From NCBI RefSeq assembly GCF_014773395.1, contig NZ_JACXAF010000007.1, forward strand, positions 1-64,000: DNA of 64,000 nucleotides, in the 5' to 3' direction. This stretch comes from Neiella litorisoli. Its GTDB lineage: Bacteria > Pseudomonadota > Gammaproteobacteria > Enterobacterales > Neiellaceae. Both the position numbers and the translations under genes were made by a program. Every line of letters starts with the position of its first letter. The stretch's first letter is position 1. Under the pieces are notes generated by a model that saw nothing but the letters and a program-made list of their open reading frames with translations, was not told the origin of the DNA and searched no databases. Below, piece by piece: positions 47,847 to 57,284 of this stretch.

Positions 47847-48581
47847 TTAAGGCAGCTCTGCGACCACGGCTTTGTTGTGTTTTGCTAGAAACGCTTTGAA
47901 GCTGGCCAAGTCGCGGTTGATGATTTGCTCTGGCGCAAAGCCGATTTTGTCGATGGCCTCGAGACTTTTGCTAAATTCACCGAGTTGGTAGCTAATATGG
48001 CTGTCACTACCAATACTCACCAAACCGCCGACATCTTTCACCGCTTGTAGAATGCTCAAGCAATTGGGTTCGCTACCATGACGGGATTCGAGAAATGAGC
48101 TGTTGTTAATCTCAATCGCAACATGGTGCTGCTTGGCGGCTTGCACGACTGCTTGATAATCGAATGGAAAGTTTGGGTTGCCGGGGTGGCCAATGACCTG
48201 ACATTTGCCTGATTGGATGGCACCAACAAGCGCCTGAGTGTGATCATCTTTGTGAGTTGGCTTGATCACGGGCTCGTGGAAACTGGCAATGACTAAATCG
48301 AGTTTATCGTTGATGGCGTCAGGCACATCAAGCTTGCCACTGGCATCAAGAATATTGGCTTCCATACCGCGAAAAACAATGATGCCCTCCATTTCGCGAG
48401 GGAAAATCTTCATATTGACAAAGTGATAGATATGCGGGCTATCGGGCATTGCTACACCATGATCGGTAATCGTAAAGGCTTGTAAGCCGCGCTCTTTGGC
48501 CACCTGCAAATAATCATGAACGGTACTGTAAGCGTGAGTGCTGGCGATGGTGTGAGCGTGGGTATCGACCAATATTTTCAT
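47847..48581 (-). CDS. PHP-domain phosphatase, YcdX-like
   Basis: The 244-residue product is a PHP metal-dependent hydrolase: VDTHAHTIASTHAYSTVHDYL at the N-terminus (HxH metal ligands), TITDHGVAMPDSPH, EANILD, ASFHEPV, IGHPGNP, EINNSSF and SIGSDSH. This set of motifs is that of E. coli YcdX, a trinuclear zinc phosphatase linked to swarming. Substrate unknown. It converges with the AraC gene. Confidence 0.93.
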   Translation of the reverse strand: MKILVDTHAHTIASTHAYSTVHDYLQVAKERGLQAFTITDHGVAMPDSPHIYHFVNMKIFPREMEGIIVFRGMEANILDASGKLDVPDAINDKLDLVIASFHEPVIKPTHKDDHTQALVGAIQSGKCQVIGHPGNPNFPFDYQAVVQAAKQHHVAIEINNSSFLESRHGSEPNCLSILQAVKDVGGLVSIGSDSHISYQLGEFSKSLEAIDKIGFAPEQIINRDLASFKAFLAKHNKAVVAELP

Positions 48582-48695
48582 GACTACCTCAGCGTGGCTG
48601 TTTGGGCTGCTTTCTGATAAAACTGTGATGTGGCGAAAACCGTTTTTTTGGCGATTTTCTATACTAGAGCTTGTCTATGGCAAAGGTATTAAACC

Positions 48696-49853
48696 ATGAA
48701 TAGACTGTTCATTGCGCTCATTGCACTGGTTAGTTTAGCTGCTTGCAGCTCGACCGACACGCCTCCGCCTGAAGTTCAACTCAGCCAGTTGAATTTGCCG
48801 CCACCAACTCACCAACTCGGTCAGGATATTCCGACGCGCAAGCAGATATTTGCCTTGCCGGACGAAGCCAAAGCCGTGCTTGATGACAAGTTCAATCGGC
48901 ATCGTCAAGATGAACAACGGCTGATGTCGTCGTTTCGCCGCTGGATGACTCAGCCTGATGGTTTTGATGTGGTGTATGACAACAAGACCACATTTACCGC
49001 GTCGCAAACCTTTCACGAGCAGGCCGGTAATTGTTTGTCGCTATCGATACTCACTCATGCCTTTGCTGAGCACCTTCAACTCAAGGCCTACTTTCTTGAG
49101 CCGGATGTACCATTTTTCTGGGAAATGCATGATAGCTTTGAAACCCTCGGCGACCACATCAATGTGTATATCCGCAGCCGCCAAAATCTCAACAAAATCT
49201 GGGGCTCGAGTGGCTTTATTGTCGATTTCACTGAGAATGACCTGTACCGCTATGCGAAACGCTACGAGCTGAGTAAAGACGATATTGTCGGCTCCTTCTA
49301 CCACAACCGAGCGGCAGAAGCGCTGGCCGCTGACGATCTGGATTTGGCTTACAGTTTCTCTTACCACGCCCTGCAAAATGCGCCGCAAAAATCAAAAAGT
49401 TATTCGCTGATTGGTATCGTGCTGAGGCGTATGGGAGAAGTAGAGTTGGCGGAGCAGGCCTACAACATTGGTATGCAACTCGATGCCATGGATCCGGTAC
49501 TGCTCAACAATTTGGCATTTTTCTACCGCACCGAAAATCGAGATTATGAAGCATTGCTGATGTCACTTCGACTTGACCAAATCAAGCTTGAAAGTCCGTT
49601 TGTGTTAGCGCGTGAAGCGGAAAGCTACTACCTAGAAGGCTCTTACAACGATGCCTTGCGCCACTACAATAAAGCGATACGCCGAGCCGACTACATTCAC
49701 AACTTCTATTTTGGCAAGGCGCGAGTGTTATTGGCATTGGGCGAATATGAAGATGCCTTAGTGGCGTTGGAAAAGGCCCAGGAATTGAGTACGACGCGAG
49801 AGCAAAATGCCCGATATGGCGGCAAAATTGCCGCCTTGAACAATCTGATGTAG
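48696..49853 (+). CDS. Lipoprotein with transglutaminase-like and TPR regions
   Basis: The 385-residue product has a lipoprotein signal peptide with lipobox LAAC (Cys17). Residues 60-165 look like a transglutaminase-like/bacterial cysteine protease fold, with candidate catalytic Cys113 in QAGNCLSLS and His154 in GDHINVYI. Residues about 200-380 are tetratricopeptide-like repeats (AADDLDLAYSFSYHALQNAP, GEVELAEQAYNIGMQLDAM, GSYNDALRHYNKAIRRA, GEYEDALVALEKAQEL). I do not recognise a named gene; a role in envelope assembly is plausible. It converges with ligE across a short hairpin. Confidence 0.82.
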   Translation: MNRLFIALIALVSLAACSSTDTPPPEVQLSQLNLPPPTHQLGQDIPTRKQIFALPDEAKAVLDDKFNRHRQDEQRLMSSFRRWMTQPDGFDVVYDNKTTFTASQTFHEQAGNCLSLSILTHAFAEHLQLKAYFLEPDVPFFWEMHDSFETLGDHINVYIRSRQNLNKIWGSSGFIVDFTENDLYRYAKRYELSKDDIVGSFYHNRAAEALAADDLDLAYSFSYHALQNAPQKSKSYSLIGIVLRRMGEVELAEQAYNIGMQLDAMDPVLLNNLAFFYRTENRDYEALLMSLRLDQIKLESPFVLAREAESYYLEGSYNDALRHYNKAIRRADYIHNFYFGKARVLLALGEYEDALVALEKAQELSTTREQNARYGGKIAALNNLM

Positions 49854-49857
49854 CCCG

Positions 49858-50706
49858 TCATTCGACGGGCCGAGGGCGCAGATAGCTGGCGAAACGAGGT
49901 TTGCCGCTATTGGTGAAGCCGCTGTAACGATAGGTAATCGTGGTGCCTACCGAGGGCGGTTGTTGCCGTTCCTCATCGCTAAAGCCGGTGCCAATTTTAA
50001 ACACTTGACCATTGGCTGCCCGCACCACTAGCGCGCCCAATTGGCCCGCATATTTGCCCTGACCGGGGCGATGACCAATCACTTGTGCTTCGGCATCCTG
50101 CCAAGGCTTTAGTTTTAATAACTGCATACTTCGCTTGGGCTCATATAAGCCGTTGCGATGGCGAAACATCAGCCCTTCTCCACCTCGTTGCAGTACCGAA
50201 GTCAGCGCTTGGCGGACCTCCTGATCGGAACTCAGCGTGTGTTGCTCAACACGCCTTAGCTGAGTTTGCTTGAGCTCAGCGAGAAGATTACCCAATTGTT
50301 GGTATCGCATATCAAACGGCGCTCGGATGGTTGGCAAGTCAAACACCATAAACTGGACTCGGTGCCAAATATCGAGTGGTGGTTTGGCGCTATTGATCAC
50401 CGATGATAATTGGCTGAATTGACCATAACCGAGCCATAGCTCGCCATCGAGCGGGATCTGTGGAAAACCTTGGGTAAACCAACTCGGGGCGTTAATTAGG
50501 TTGCCCGAGCGGGTCAGTAAGTGTTGGCCGTCCCAAAAAACTCGAATGCCATCGAACTTTTCGCTAACCAGATAATTACCAAGTTGAATCTGCTCTTGAT
50601 ATTCGCTGGCAAGCATCAACGGTGGTTGCGGATGTTGCCCTGCTAGCAGGGCAGGGGCCGGCAGTAAGGCGCAGCCGATCAGTGTCAGGGTGTGGCTTTT
50701 TAGCAT
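49858..50706 (-). CDS. ligE: Exported ATP-dependent DNA ligase, LigE type
   Basis: The 282-residue product has the nucleotidyltransferase motif I SEKFDGIR with adenylated Lys50, DGELWLGYGQF (motif III), GEGLMFRHRNGLYEPKR (motif IV) and LLKLKPW (motif V), plus a C-terminal OB fold (GQLGALVVRAANGQVFKIGTGFSDEER). It lacks an N-terminal DNA-binding domain, as minimal Lig E proteins do. A signal peptide (SHTLTLIGCALLPAPALLAG) points to the periplasm, where LigE enzymes are proposed to act on external DNA. Confidence 0.9.
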   Translation of the reverse strand: MLKSHTLTLIGCALLPAPALLAGQHPQPPLMLASEYQEQIQLGNYLVSEKFDGIRVFWDGQHLLTRSGNLINAPSWFTQGFPQIPLDGELWLGYGQFSQLSSVINSAKPPLDIWHRVQFMVFDLPTIRAPFDMRYQQLGNLLAELKQTQLRRVEQHTLSSDQEVRQALTSVLQRGGEGLMFRHRNGLYEPKRSMQLLKLKPWQDAEAQVIGHRPGQGKYAGQLGALVVRAANGQVFKIGTGFSDEERQQPPSVGTTITYRYSGFTNSGKPRFASYLRPRPVE

Positions 50707-50868
50707 GAGTTAATCCTCCTTGATTGTGACTCACAAATTCATCCTAGCCTAAAAAATGACCAGTATTGCAATTGTTGGATGATTTCTGTCACTTTTAGAG
50801 ATTCTGATCGTCACCATCACCGCCGGTTCGCTGTGGTAGTGACATAGCAAGATAACAAGGAGCAGCCC

Positions 50869-51477
50869 ATGATCGTTTATGGCGACACAGCATCGGGTAA
50901 TTGTTACAAAATCAAACTATTACTTTCATTTCTCAATATTGAACACGAATGGCGTCATGTCGATATTCTGGCCGGCGAATGCCAGCGGCCAGCATTCAAG
51001 CAGCTTAATCCCAATGGCAAGATCCCGCTGTTGCAGCTGGCCAGCGGCGAAACCCTATCGGAATCAAACGCCATCCTTAATTATTTGGCCGAAGGCACCG
51101 AGTGGTTGCCGCAACAACCTTGGCTGCGCGCCAAAGTACTGCAGTGGCAATTTTTTGAGCAGTACAGTCACGAACCATTTATTGCTGTTGCTCGTTACAT
51201 TGCGGTGTATTTGGGATTACCGGCCGAGCGCAAAGCGGAATACGACAGCAAGCAACTCGGTGGCCACAAAGCACTGGCCGTGATGGAGCAGCAGCTATCC
51301 CAAACCAATTATCTGGTTGGCTCGGGAGCAACGATTGCTGATATCAGCCTGTATGGTTACACCCATGTCGCTGATGAAGGCGGTTTTGATTTATCTGGTT
51401 ATCCGGCGATCACCGATTGGTTGCAGCGGATCACTGAAATAGCCGGATATATTCCAATGAAAGACAATGAGTTGTAG
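50869..51477 (+). CDS. Glutathione S-transferase family protein
   Basis: The 202-residue product has a thioredoxin-fold N-domain (VYGDTASGNCYKIKLLLSFL; NPNGKIPLLQL; LSESNAILNYLAEGTEWLP with the SNAI glutathione-binding turn) and a helical C-domain ending in the N-capping box ATIADISLYGYTHVADEGGFDL. It is a soluble cytosolic GST of unknown substrate. An AAGGAG site lies 8 nt before the ATG. No obvious operon partners. Confidence 0.92.
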   Translation: MIVYGDTASGNCYKIKLLLSFLNIEHEWRHVDILAGECQRPAFKQLNPNGKIPLLQLASGETLSESNAILNYLAEGTEWLPQQPWLRAKVLQWQFFEQYSHEPFIAVARYIAVYLGLPAERKAEYDSKQLGGHKALAVMEQQLSQTNYLVGSGATIADISLYGYTHVADEGGFDLSGYPAITDWLQRITEIAGYIPMKDNEL

Positions 51478-51524
51478 GATTCAGGTAGAGCGTTTCATTG
51501 CAATTGTTGTTTGCTGGGTGAGGC

Positions 51525-52427
51525 ATGGACTTTTTTGTCATTAAAAAGCTGGTTGCGACCTTAGTCTCGCCGATGCCATTTGCATTTTTGCTGATGACAT
51601 TGGCGTTGCTGGCCGCTTGGTTTTCCGCTGCCTCCCGCTGGGTTTGCTGGCCACTCAGTGTGGCCTGGCTAATGCTCGGTAGTCTGAGTGTTTATCCAGT
51701 CGCGTCATCTTGGCTGCTCAAGTATGAAGGGCTTTATCCGGCTTATAGCGCTCAGCTTGACCGGCCCGTCGATCAAATTATTGTGCTGGGTTGCTATGGC
51801 ATTGAGGATCCTCAGTTGCCGGTCAGCTCCCAGTTGCACCCCTGCTCGTCAATGCGCTTGATTGAAGCGATGCGGATCTGGCGTTTCCACCCCAATGCCA
51901 AACTGATTTTGTCAGGGGGAAAAACTCGCTTTGGTCAGCTTAGTAATGCCGAGCTGGGTGCCAATTTGTTGATTGCTCTTGGTGTGCCCAGAGACGCAAT
52001 CATCATTAGCCCTGTCGCCCGCGATACCGAAACCGAAGCCATTGCGGTTAAAAAGCTACTCGGCCCCAATCCGCCTGTGTTGGTGACATCGGCCACTCAC
52101 ATGAAGCGAGCGGTGCGCTTGTTTGCTCGTCATGATATTGCCGTCATTGCGGCGCCTTCTGAGCACTTAGTGCGAGCGCCATCGGGCCAAGAAAGTAGCT
52201 GGCGAGAATGGATCCCGAAAGCCACCAATCTCTATAACTCCGAGCGAGCTTGGTATGCCACTCTGGGTAACACCTTGGTTACCTTGCAAAATTTATTTGC
52301 TAGCGAGGATAAACCACAGCCGCCGCCACCTTTAGACTTATCGCCAAAGGCACCTGAAGAGCCTACCCCAAACGATAGCGGCGAGCCGTCTCAAGAACCA
52401 ACCACTGACGCACCTGAAGCAATATAG
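51525..52427 (+). CDS. YdcF/ElyC-family membrane protein (DUF218)
   Basis: The 300-residue product has two N-terminal hydrophobic helices (FLLMTLALLAAWFSAAS, then WLMLGSLSVYPVASSWLL) and a DUF218 domain (about residues 85-230: QIIVLGCYG, AKLILSGGKTRFGQLSNAE, ISPVARDTETEA, VLVTSATHMKRAVRLFARH). This is the ElyC layout, a protein that affects use of the undecaprenyl lipid carrier in E. coli. The C-terminus is a Pro/Glu-rich tail. Start is ATG at 51525, 47 nt after the GST gene. Confidence 0.88.
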   Translation: MDFFVIKKLVATLVSPMPFAFLLMTLALLAAWFSAASRWVCWPLSVAWLMLGSLSVYPVASSWLLKYEGLYPAYSAQLDRPVDQIIVLGCYGIEDPQLPVSSQLHPCSSMRLIEAMRIWRFHPNAKLILSGGKTRFGQLSNAELGANLLIALGVPRDAIIISPVARDTETEAIAVKKLLGPNPPVLVTSATHMKRAVRLFARHDIAVIAAPSEHLVRAPSGQESSWREWIPKATNLYNSERAWYATLGNTLVTLQNLFASEDKPQPPPPLDLSPKAPEEPTPNDSGEPSQEPTTDAPEAI

Positions 52428-52786
52428 CCTGCCAGCCTGAGTCACGCTGATTTCGGCTTGGCTGCCGCTTTCCTACCGATTAGAGAAACTAATCCTTCTG
52501 CTGTTTTGTTGATGGTATAAATTTGATTGTTAACCACGATCAAAGGCCATCGATCGATATTTTGACCTGGATCAAAACAAATCTAAAACTTCGAACTGAG
52601 CCATGAATTTGAACATATAACAAACAAAAAACCGTAGATTGTTAACAAAAAACCGGTTTCTTTGTTGCAGAAATGTCAATGTCGCATATGTTCTGCGAGC
52701 AAGTTCAGGGATCGAATCTGGGGGGAATCGTCTGACCTGGGCTTGTTTATCTAACTTATAAATCTAATGCACTAAGGGCAGCGATA
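52428..52786 (+). promoter_or_regulatory. Regulatory region upstream of the TonB receptor
   Basis: The 359-bp gap has no gene. It holds two copies of GATTGTTAAC (52525-52534 and 52637-52646), the second extended to GTAGATTGTTAACAA with the perfect palindrome TTGTTAACAA (52639-52648), and a neighbouring palindrome AAACCGGTTT (52650-52659). The region is A/T rich. A ribosome site (AAGGG) precedes the ATG. The same GTAGATTGTTRACAA motif is found upstream of the agarase. No -35/-10 pair could be picked with confidence. Confidence 0.55.
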
Positions 52787-55570
52787 ATGATAAACAACAG
52801 ATTTAAACTAAATTCTGTTTACATGGCGATACTGATGGCCACCGGCTCAGTCGCCACCGCTCACGCGGCTGAAGGACAAGCAGAGCAAGACCAGAATGGA
52901 GAGGTTGAAGTAATCCAAGTATCTGGCATTAGAGGTTCATTAACCAAGTCGGCTGACGTCAAACGTTCATCGTATGGTGTGGTTGACGCAATTACCGCCG
53001 AAGACATCGGCAAATTCCCCGACACCAACCTTGCTGAATCTTTACAGCGTATTTCAGGCGTCTCAATTGATCGTGACAACAACGAAGGTAATCAGGTCAC
53101 TGTTCGTGGTTTTGGTCCGAATTTTAACCTAGTGACCTTGAATGGACGGCAAATGCCGAACTCGTCGGTACTGCAGTCGGCAGGCATTTCGCGGAGCTTT
53201 AATTTCCGTGAAATCGCATCAGAGACGGTTTCAGGGGTTGAAGTACACAAAACCGGCAAGGCCTATGTCAGCTCCGGTGGTATTGGTGCCACCATTGATA
53301 TTCAAACTGCCAAGCCGTTTGACTACGACGGCTTTAAGGCATTCGTTAGCGCCAAAGCCATTCATGATACCAGTGTTGAAGAGGGCGATGACTTAACTCC
53401 AGAAGTGTCTGGCATGATTGCCAATACCTTCCTTGATGGCAAACTCGGCGTACTGGTTTCTGCATCCTACTCAGAGCGCGACAGCCACCGTGACCGCGCC
53501 GGCACCGATGGTTGGGTTCGCAACCGTGGTAACCGCGACAAAATCGACACCAGTGCCATTGATACCAGCAAAAATCCCGAGCAGGCCTTTTGGACTGCGT
53601 GGACCGCAACATCTGAGCATTATGACACCGAGCGCGAGCGTACCAATGCTCAATTGGTGTTGCAGTATTCACCGATTGATTCGTTGACAGCGACAGCCGA
53701 TTACACCATCTCTCGTTTTGAAGAAAAGAGCTACACCAACCGCTCGGCATTCTGGTTTGATGATCCAACCGGCGCCACCGATGAGAACGGCACGCTGCTG
53801 ATGCCCCGCAACCCAAATGATGAATTGAACTTTTGGGCTTGGGAATACTACGAGGAAAAAGAAAACGATTCGCTGGGCTTGAACTTGCAGTGGGATTACA
53901 GTGACAAGTTGAGCTTTGAATTTGATTACCATGACTCAGAGTCTCACTCAAACCCAGATGGCGATACCGCTGAAACCCTAGCCAACCTGAAAAACCCGCC
54001 GGGCTCAGTGGATCTCATCGGCGCTGATTTCGTCGGTGATATTCCAGCCATCATTGTCGATGATTCATCGCTGCCAGGTGGCGCATACGACAAGGCCAAT
54101 ATCGTTTCTGATTTGTATCAGCAGCGTGGCTATGAAGTGGAAAACACCATCAAGCAGGCTCACCTAGCCGGTACTTGGTTTAACGATGGCTCAGGTGATC
54201 TCAACAAAATTACCTTTGGTATTCAGAAAACTAAATACGAGGTGGATACTTATCTGAGTGAAGTGTTTGCCTTCGTCAATGTGCCGCTTGATGACTTAGA
54301 TCTGAAGTTTGTCGATGCCGGCGACACCATGGATGAGTTCTCGGGCTACAAAGATCTATTCCCTTACATCCCAAAATACAATGTTCATGACTTTATCGAC
54401 ATTGTTGAAGCGGAAGGCGTTTATCAGGCGCCGAATATCACCACCAATGGCATGGAAGAAGACACCATTGCAGCTTACTTGTCGGTAGATATTGAAACTG
54501 AATTCAACCAGTTACCGGTGCGGATTAATGCCGGTGTCCGTTACGAAGATACTGACGTTGATGCCTATTCCGTTCAGCCCGGCATCGTCGCGATGAACTT
54601 CAACCACCCAGAGGAATTGCGAGAGGTCTATGCCGATAGTGCCACGCCGCAAAAGCTATCGGGTGATTACACGCGGATCTTGCCGAACGTTGACTTCCAG
54701 TTGGATGTCACCGATGACATCGTTACCCGCTTCTCGTACAGCCGGACCATTTCTCGCGCCGATATTAGCGCGATGTTCCCCGGTACCACCACAGATGCAC
54801 GTCCTGATGGTCCGTATTTGGCCTCGCAAGGTAACCCAAGCTTGTTGCCAATCACCTCGGATAACTTCGACTTCTCGTTGGAGTGGTACGGCGATGATGG
54901 TAGTTATGCGTCGGTCGGTTACTTCAAAAAATTTGTTGAGAACTTTATTGGCGCCGGTGTTGAAAACCGCACCATCGCTGATGTCAATGGGAACGCGCTG
55001 ACTAATCCGAGTGTCAATCCGCGTCCAGGTTGTCCTGACTCATCGGCCACGCCAAATCCGAACTGTCTGAGCCAGCCTGATGATCCAGTGATCATTTGGG
55101 AAGTCTCGACGCCATCAAACCTGCAAAACAATGAGATTGATGGCTGGGAATTCAACGTGCAGTACATGTTTGGCGACACCGGCTTTGGTACCGTGGCGAA
55201 CTACACCATTGTTGATAGCGATGAGAGCTTCAATCGCTTTGACTTTGACACCACAGTCGCGCTTACCGGCTTGAGTGACTCTGCCAACTTAGTGGGTTTC
55301 TATGAAAACGATAGCCTGGAAGTGCGGTTCGCTTACAACTGGCGCGATGACTTCTTACAAGCGCTAGGCAATGAGCCAACCTACACCGAGTCTTATGGTC
55401 AGTTGGATGCCAGCATTAGCTACGACATCAACGACACCTTCTCGGTATTTGCCGACGGTATCAACTTGCTCAATGAGACCGTGCGTCGTCACGCTCGATT
55501 CGAAGAGCAATTGTTGACTGCCGAGCAGTATGGCCCGCGTTACACGTTTGGTGTTCGCGCCAAGTGGTAA
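52787..55570 (+). CDS. TonB-dependent receptor, probable oligosaccharide uptake
   Basis: The 927-residue outer-membrane receptor has a signal peptide (cleaved after AHAAE-type site near residue 28), a plug domain (VIQVSGIRGSLTKSADVKRSS; AITAEDIGKFPDTNLAESLQRISGVSIDRDNNEGNQVTVRGFGPNFNLVTLNGR), and a large beta-barrel ending RYTFGVRAKW with a terminal aromatic residue. The plug belongs to the TIGR01782-like group common in Caulobacter, Xanthomonas and Alteromonadales near carbohydrate enzymes. Genes for a halogenase-like flavoprotein, SapC and an agarase follow, so the ligand is probably an agaro-oligosaccharide (inference). Confidence 0.93.
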   Translation: MINNRFKLNSVYMAILMATGSVATAHAAEGQAEQDQNGEVEVIQVSGIRGSLTKSADVKRSSYGVVDAITAEDIGKFPDTNLAESLQRISGVSIDRDNNEGNQVTVRGFGPNFNLVTLNGRQMPNSSVLQSAGISRSFNFREIASETVSGVEVHKTGKAYVSSGGIGATIDIQTAKPFDYDGFKAFVSAKAIHDTSVEEGDDLTPEVSGMIANTFLDGKLGVLVSASYSERDSHRDRAGTDGWVRNRGNRDKIDTSAIDTSKNPEQAFWTAWTATSEHYDTERERTNAQLVLQYSPIDSLTATADYTISRFEEKSYTNRSAFWFDDPTGATDENGTLLMPRNPNDELNFWAWEYYEEKENDSLGLNLQWDYSDKLSFEFDYHDSESHSNPDGDTAETLANLKNPPGSVDLIGADFVGDIPAIIVDDSSLPGGAYDKANIVSDLYQQRGYEVENTIKQAHLAGTWFNDGSGDLNKITFGIQKTKYEVDTYLSEVFAFVNVPLDDLDLKFVDAGDTMDEFSGYKDLFPYIPKYNVHDFIDIVEAEGVYQAPNITTNGMEEDTIAAYLSVDIETEFNQLPVRINAGVRYEDTDVDAYSVQPGIVAMNFNHPEELREVYADSATPQKLSGDYTRILPNVDFQLDVTDDIVTRFSYSRTISRADISAMFPGTTTDARPDGPYLASQGNPSLLPITSDNFDFSLEWYGDDGSYASVGYFKKFVENFIGAGVENRTIADVNGNALTNPSVNPRPGCPDSSATPNPNCLSQPDDPVIIWEVSTPSNLQNNEIDGWEFNVQYMFGDTGFGTVANYTIVDSDESFNRFDFDTTVALTGLSDSANLVGFYENDSLEVRFAYNWRDDFLQALGNEPTYTESYGQLDASISYDINDTFSVFADGINLLNETVRRHARFEEQLLTAEQYGPRYTFGVRAKW

Positions 55571-55675
55571 CACTAAACGCCCGGCCGCTTATGGCTGGGC
55601 ATTAGTGAATTAACACCAGAGTCTGCCAGGGAATAGACAGGTGGGCTCTGAGTTATTGTTTGAAGGAGTAGCTGA

Positions 55676-57226
55676 ATGAATCAGGCAGTAACATCGATTG
55701 TCATTGTTGGCGGCGGCAGTGCCGGTTGGATCACAGCGGGCACTTTAGCGGCGCAAATTACCAAACAACATGGCAGTGCCATTCAAGTCACCCTGATCGA
55801 ATCCCCGGACGTTGCCACCATAGGTGTGGGCGAGGGCACTTGGCCGACCATGCGCCGCACCCTCAAAAACATGGGGATCCGCGAGACCGATTTTATTCGC
55901 CGGTGTCAGGTGTCGTTTAAGCAGGGGGCAAAATTTGCCCGCTGGACCACCGGTACCACCGATGATTATTACTACCATCCGCTGGTTTTGCCGCAAGACT
56001 TTGACAACAGTAACTTAGTCTTGAACTGGCTCGAACAGCATCAACACAAGTCATTTTCTGATTCCGTTTGTTATCAGCAAGCCTTGTGTGAGCAGGGCCT
56101 TGCGCCCAAATTAATTACGACTGCTGAATACGATGCGCTGGCCAACTATGCCTATCACCTTGATGCCGGCGCATTTGCTGATTTTGTCCGTGAGCACTGT
56201 GTTGAGCAATTGGGTGTTCGCCATATTCTTGATCATGTCACCGGCATTGACGCCGCCACTAATGGTGACATCGCCGCCTTGCAGACCGCCAATCATGGCA
56301 AGCTTGCTGGCGACTTATTTATTGATTGCACCGGCTTTAAATCGTTGTTGTTAGGTCAGCATTATCAAGTGCCGTTTGTGTCCTGCCGCGATGTATTGTT
56401 TGCCGACCGCGCGTTGGCGACCCATGTGCCATACCCAAATGAGCAAAGTCCGATTGCCTCCCACACCATCTCAACAGCGCAAAGTGCAGGTTGGATATGG
56501 GATATTGGCCTGCCATCGCGTCGCGGCGTTGGCCATGTTTTTTCCTCTGCTCATATTAGCGAGCAGCAAGCCCATCAAGAGTTGATTGATTACATCAAAC
56601 CGAGCTATTCAGATGCTGAGTCGTTATCGGTAAGAACCATTGAGATTAACCCTGGTCATCGAGCTAAATTCTGGGTCAATAATTGCGTTGCGGTTGGCAT
56701 GGCTGCTGGATTTTTGGAGCCGCTCGAAGCATCAGCGCTGATGCTGATTGAAATCGCCGCTAGCACCATTGCCGAGCAGTTACCGGCGACTCGCAGCAGC
56801 ATGGATGTTGTGGCCAAGCGCTACAACGAAAGTTTTGATTACCGTTGGCAACGGATCATCGATTTTCTCAAGCTGCATTACCTGTTATCGCAGCGCACCG
56901 ACAGCCAATTCTGGATTGACAACCGAGCAAGCGCCAGCATCCCCGATCACTTGCAGGAAATGCTCACCCTTTGGCAACACCAGCCGCCATGGCACAGTGA
57001 TTTTGACCGCCTGCAAGAAGTGTTTCCTGCCGCCAGTTATCAATATGTGATGTATGGCATGGGCTTCCAAACTCAATCGCCACATCCACTGACAGCAGCT
57101 AGCCATGCCAATGCGAACAAATGGTTCGCTAAAAACTCAATGCAAGTTAAACAGCTACTGGCGTCGATGCCGAGCAATCGAGAGCTTCTGAATAAGATTT
57201 ATCAGCATGGCTTACAACCGGTGTAA
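55676..57226 (+). CDS. Flavin-dependent tryptophan halogenase-like protein
   Basis: The 516-residue product has the PF04820-type fold: a dinucleotide-binding VIVGGGSAGWITAGTLA at the N-terminus, GVGEGTWPTMRRTLKNMGI, the catalytic-type Lys82 in VSFKQGAKF, FIDCTGFKSLLL, and AVGMAAGFLEPLEASALMLIE. The halogenase signature WxWxIP is altered to WIWDIG (273-278). True halogenases act on tryptophan or indoles; homologues in TonB-receptor loci like this one have no proven substrate, so the call is structural. It starts 105 nt after the receptor. Confidence 0.9.
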   Translation: MNQAVTSIVIVGGGSAGWITAGTLAAQITKQHGSAIQVTLIESPDVATIGVGEGTWPTMRRTLKNMGIRETDFIRRCQVSFKQGAKFARWTTGTTDDYYYHPLVLPQDFDNSNLVLNWLEQHQHKSFSDSVCYQQALCEQGLAPKLITTAEYDALANYAYHLDAGAFADFVREHCVEQLGVRHILDHVTGIDAATNGDIAALQTANHGKLAGDLFIDCTGFKSLLLGQHYQVPFVSCRDVLFADRALATHVPYPNEQSPIASHTISTAQSAGWIWDIGLPSRRGVGHVFSSAHISEQQAHQELIDYIKPSYSDAESLSVRTIEINPGHRAKFWVNNCVAVGMAAGFLEPLEASALMLIEIAASTIAEQLPATRSSMDVVAKRYNESFDYRWQRIIDFLKLHYLLSQRTDSQFWIDNRASASIPDHLQEMLTLWQHQPPWHSDFDRLQEVFPAASYQYVMYGMGFQTQSPHPLTAASHANANKWFAKNSMQVKQLLASMPSNRELLNKIYQHGLQPV

Positions 57227-57284
57227 CCGTACTAGATTGCAGGTATTAAGCACCGCCAGTATGAACAAAGTAAGGAATAATGTA

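Noticed and set aside
49853-49868. Short GCCCGTC/GACGGGC hairpin between the TPR lipoprotein and ligE as a terminator
   Set aside because: Seven-bp stem without a T run; it overlaps the two stop codons but is too weak to call.
53346-53951. A 201-residue frame antisense to the TonB receptor
   Set aside because: Entirely inside a well-supported coding region, with odd composition and no start signals.
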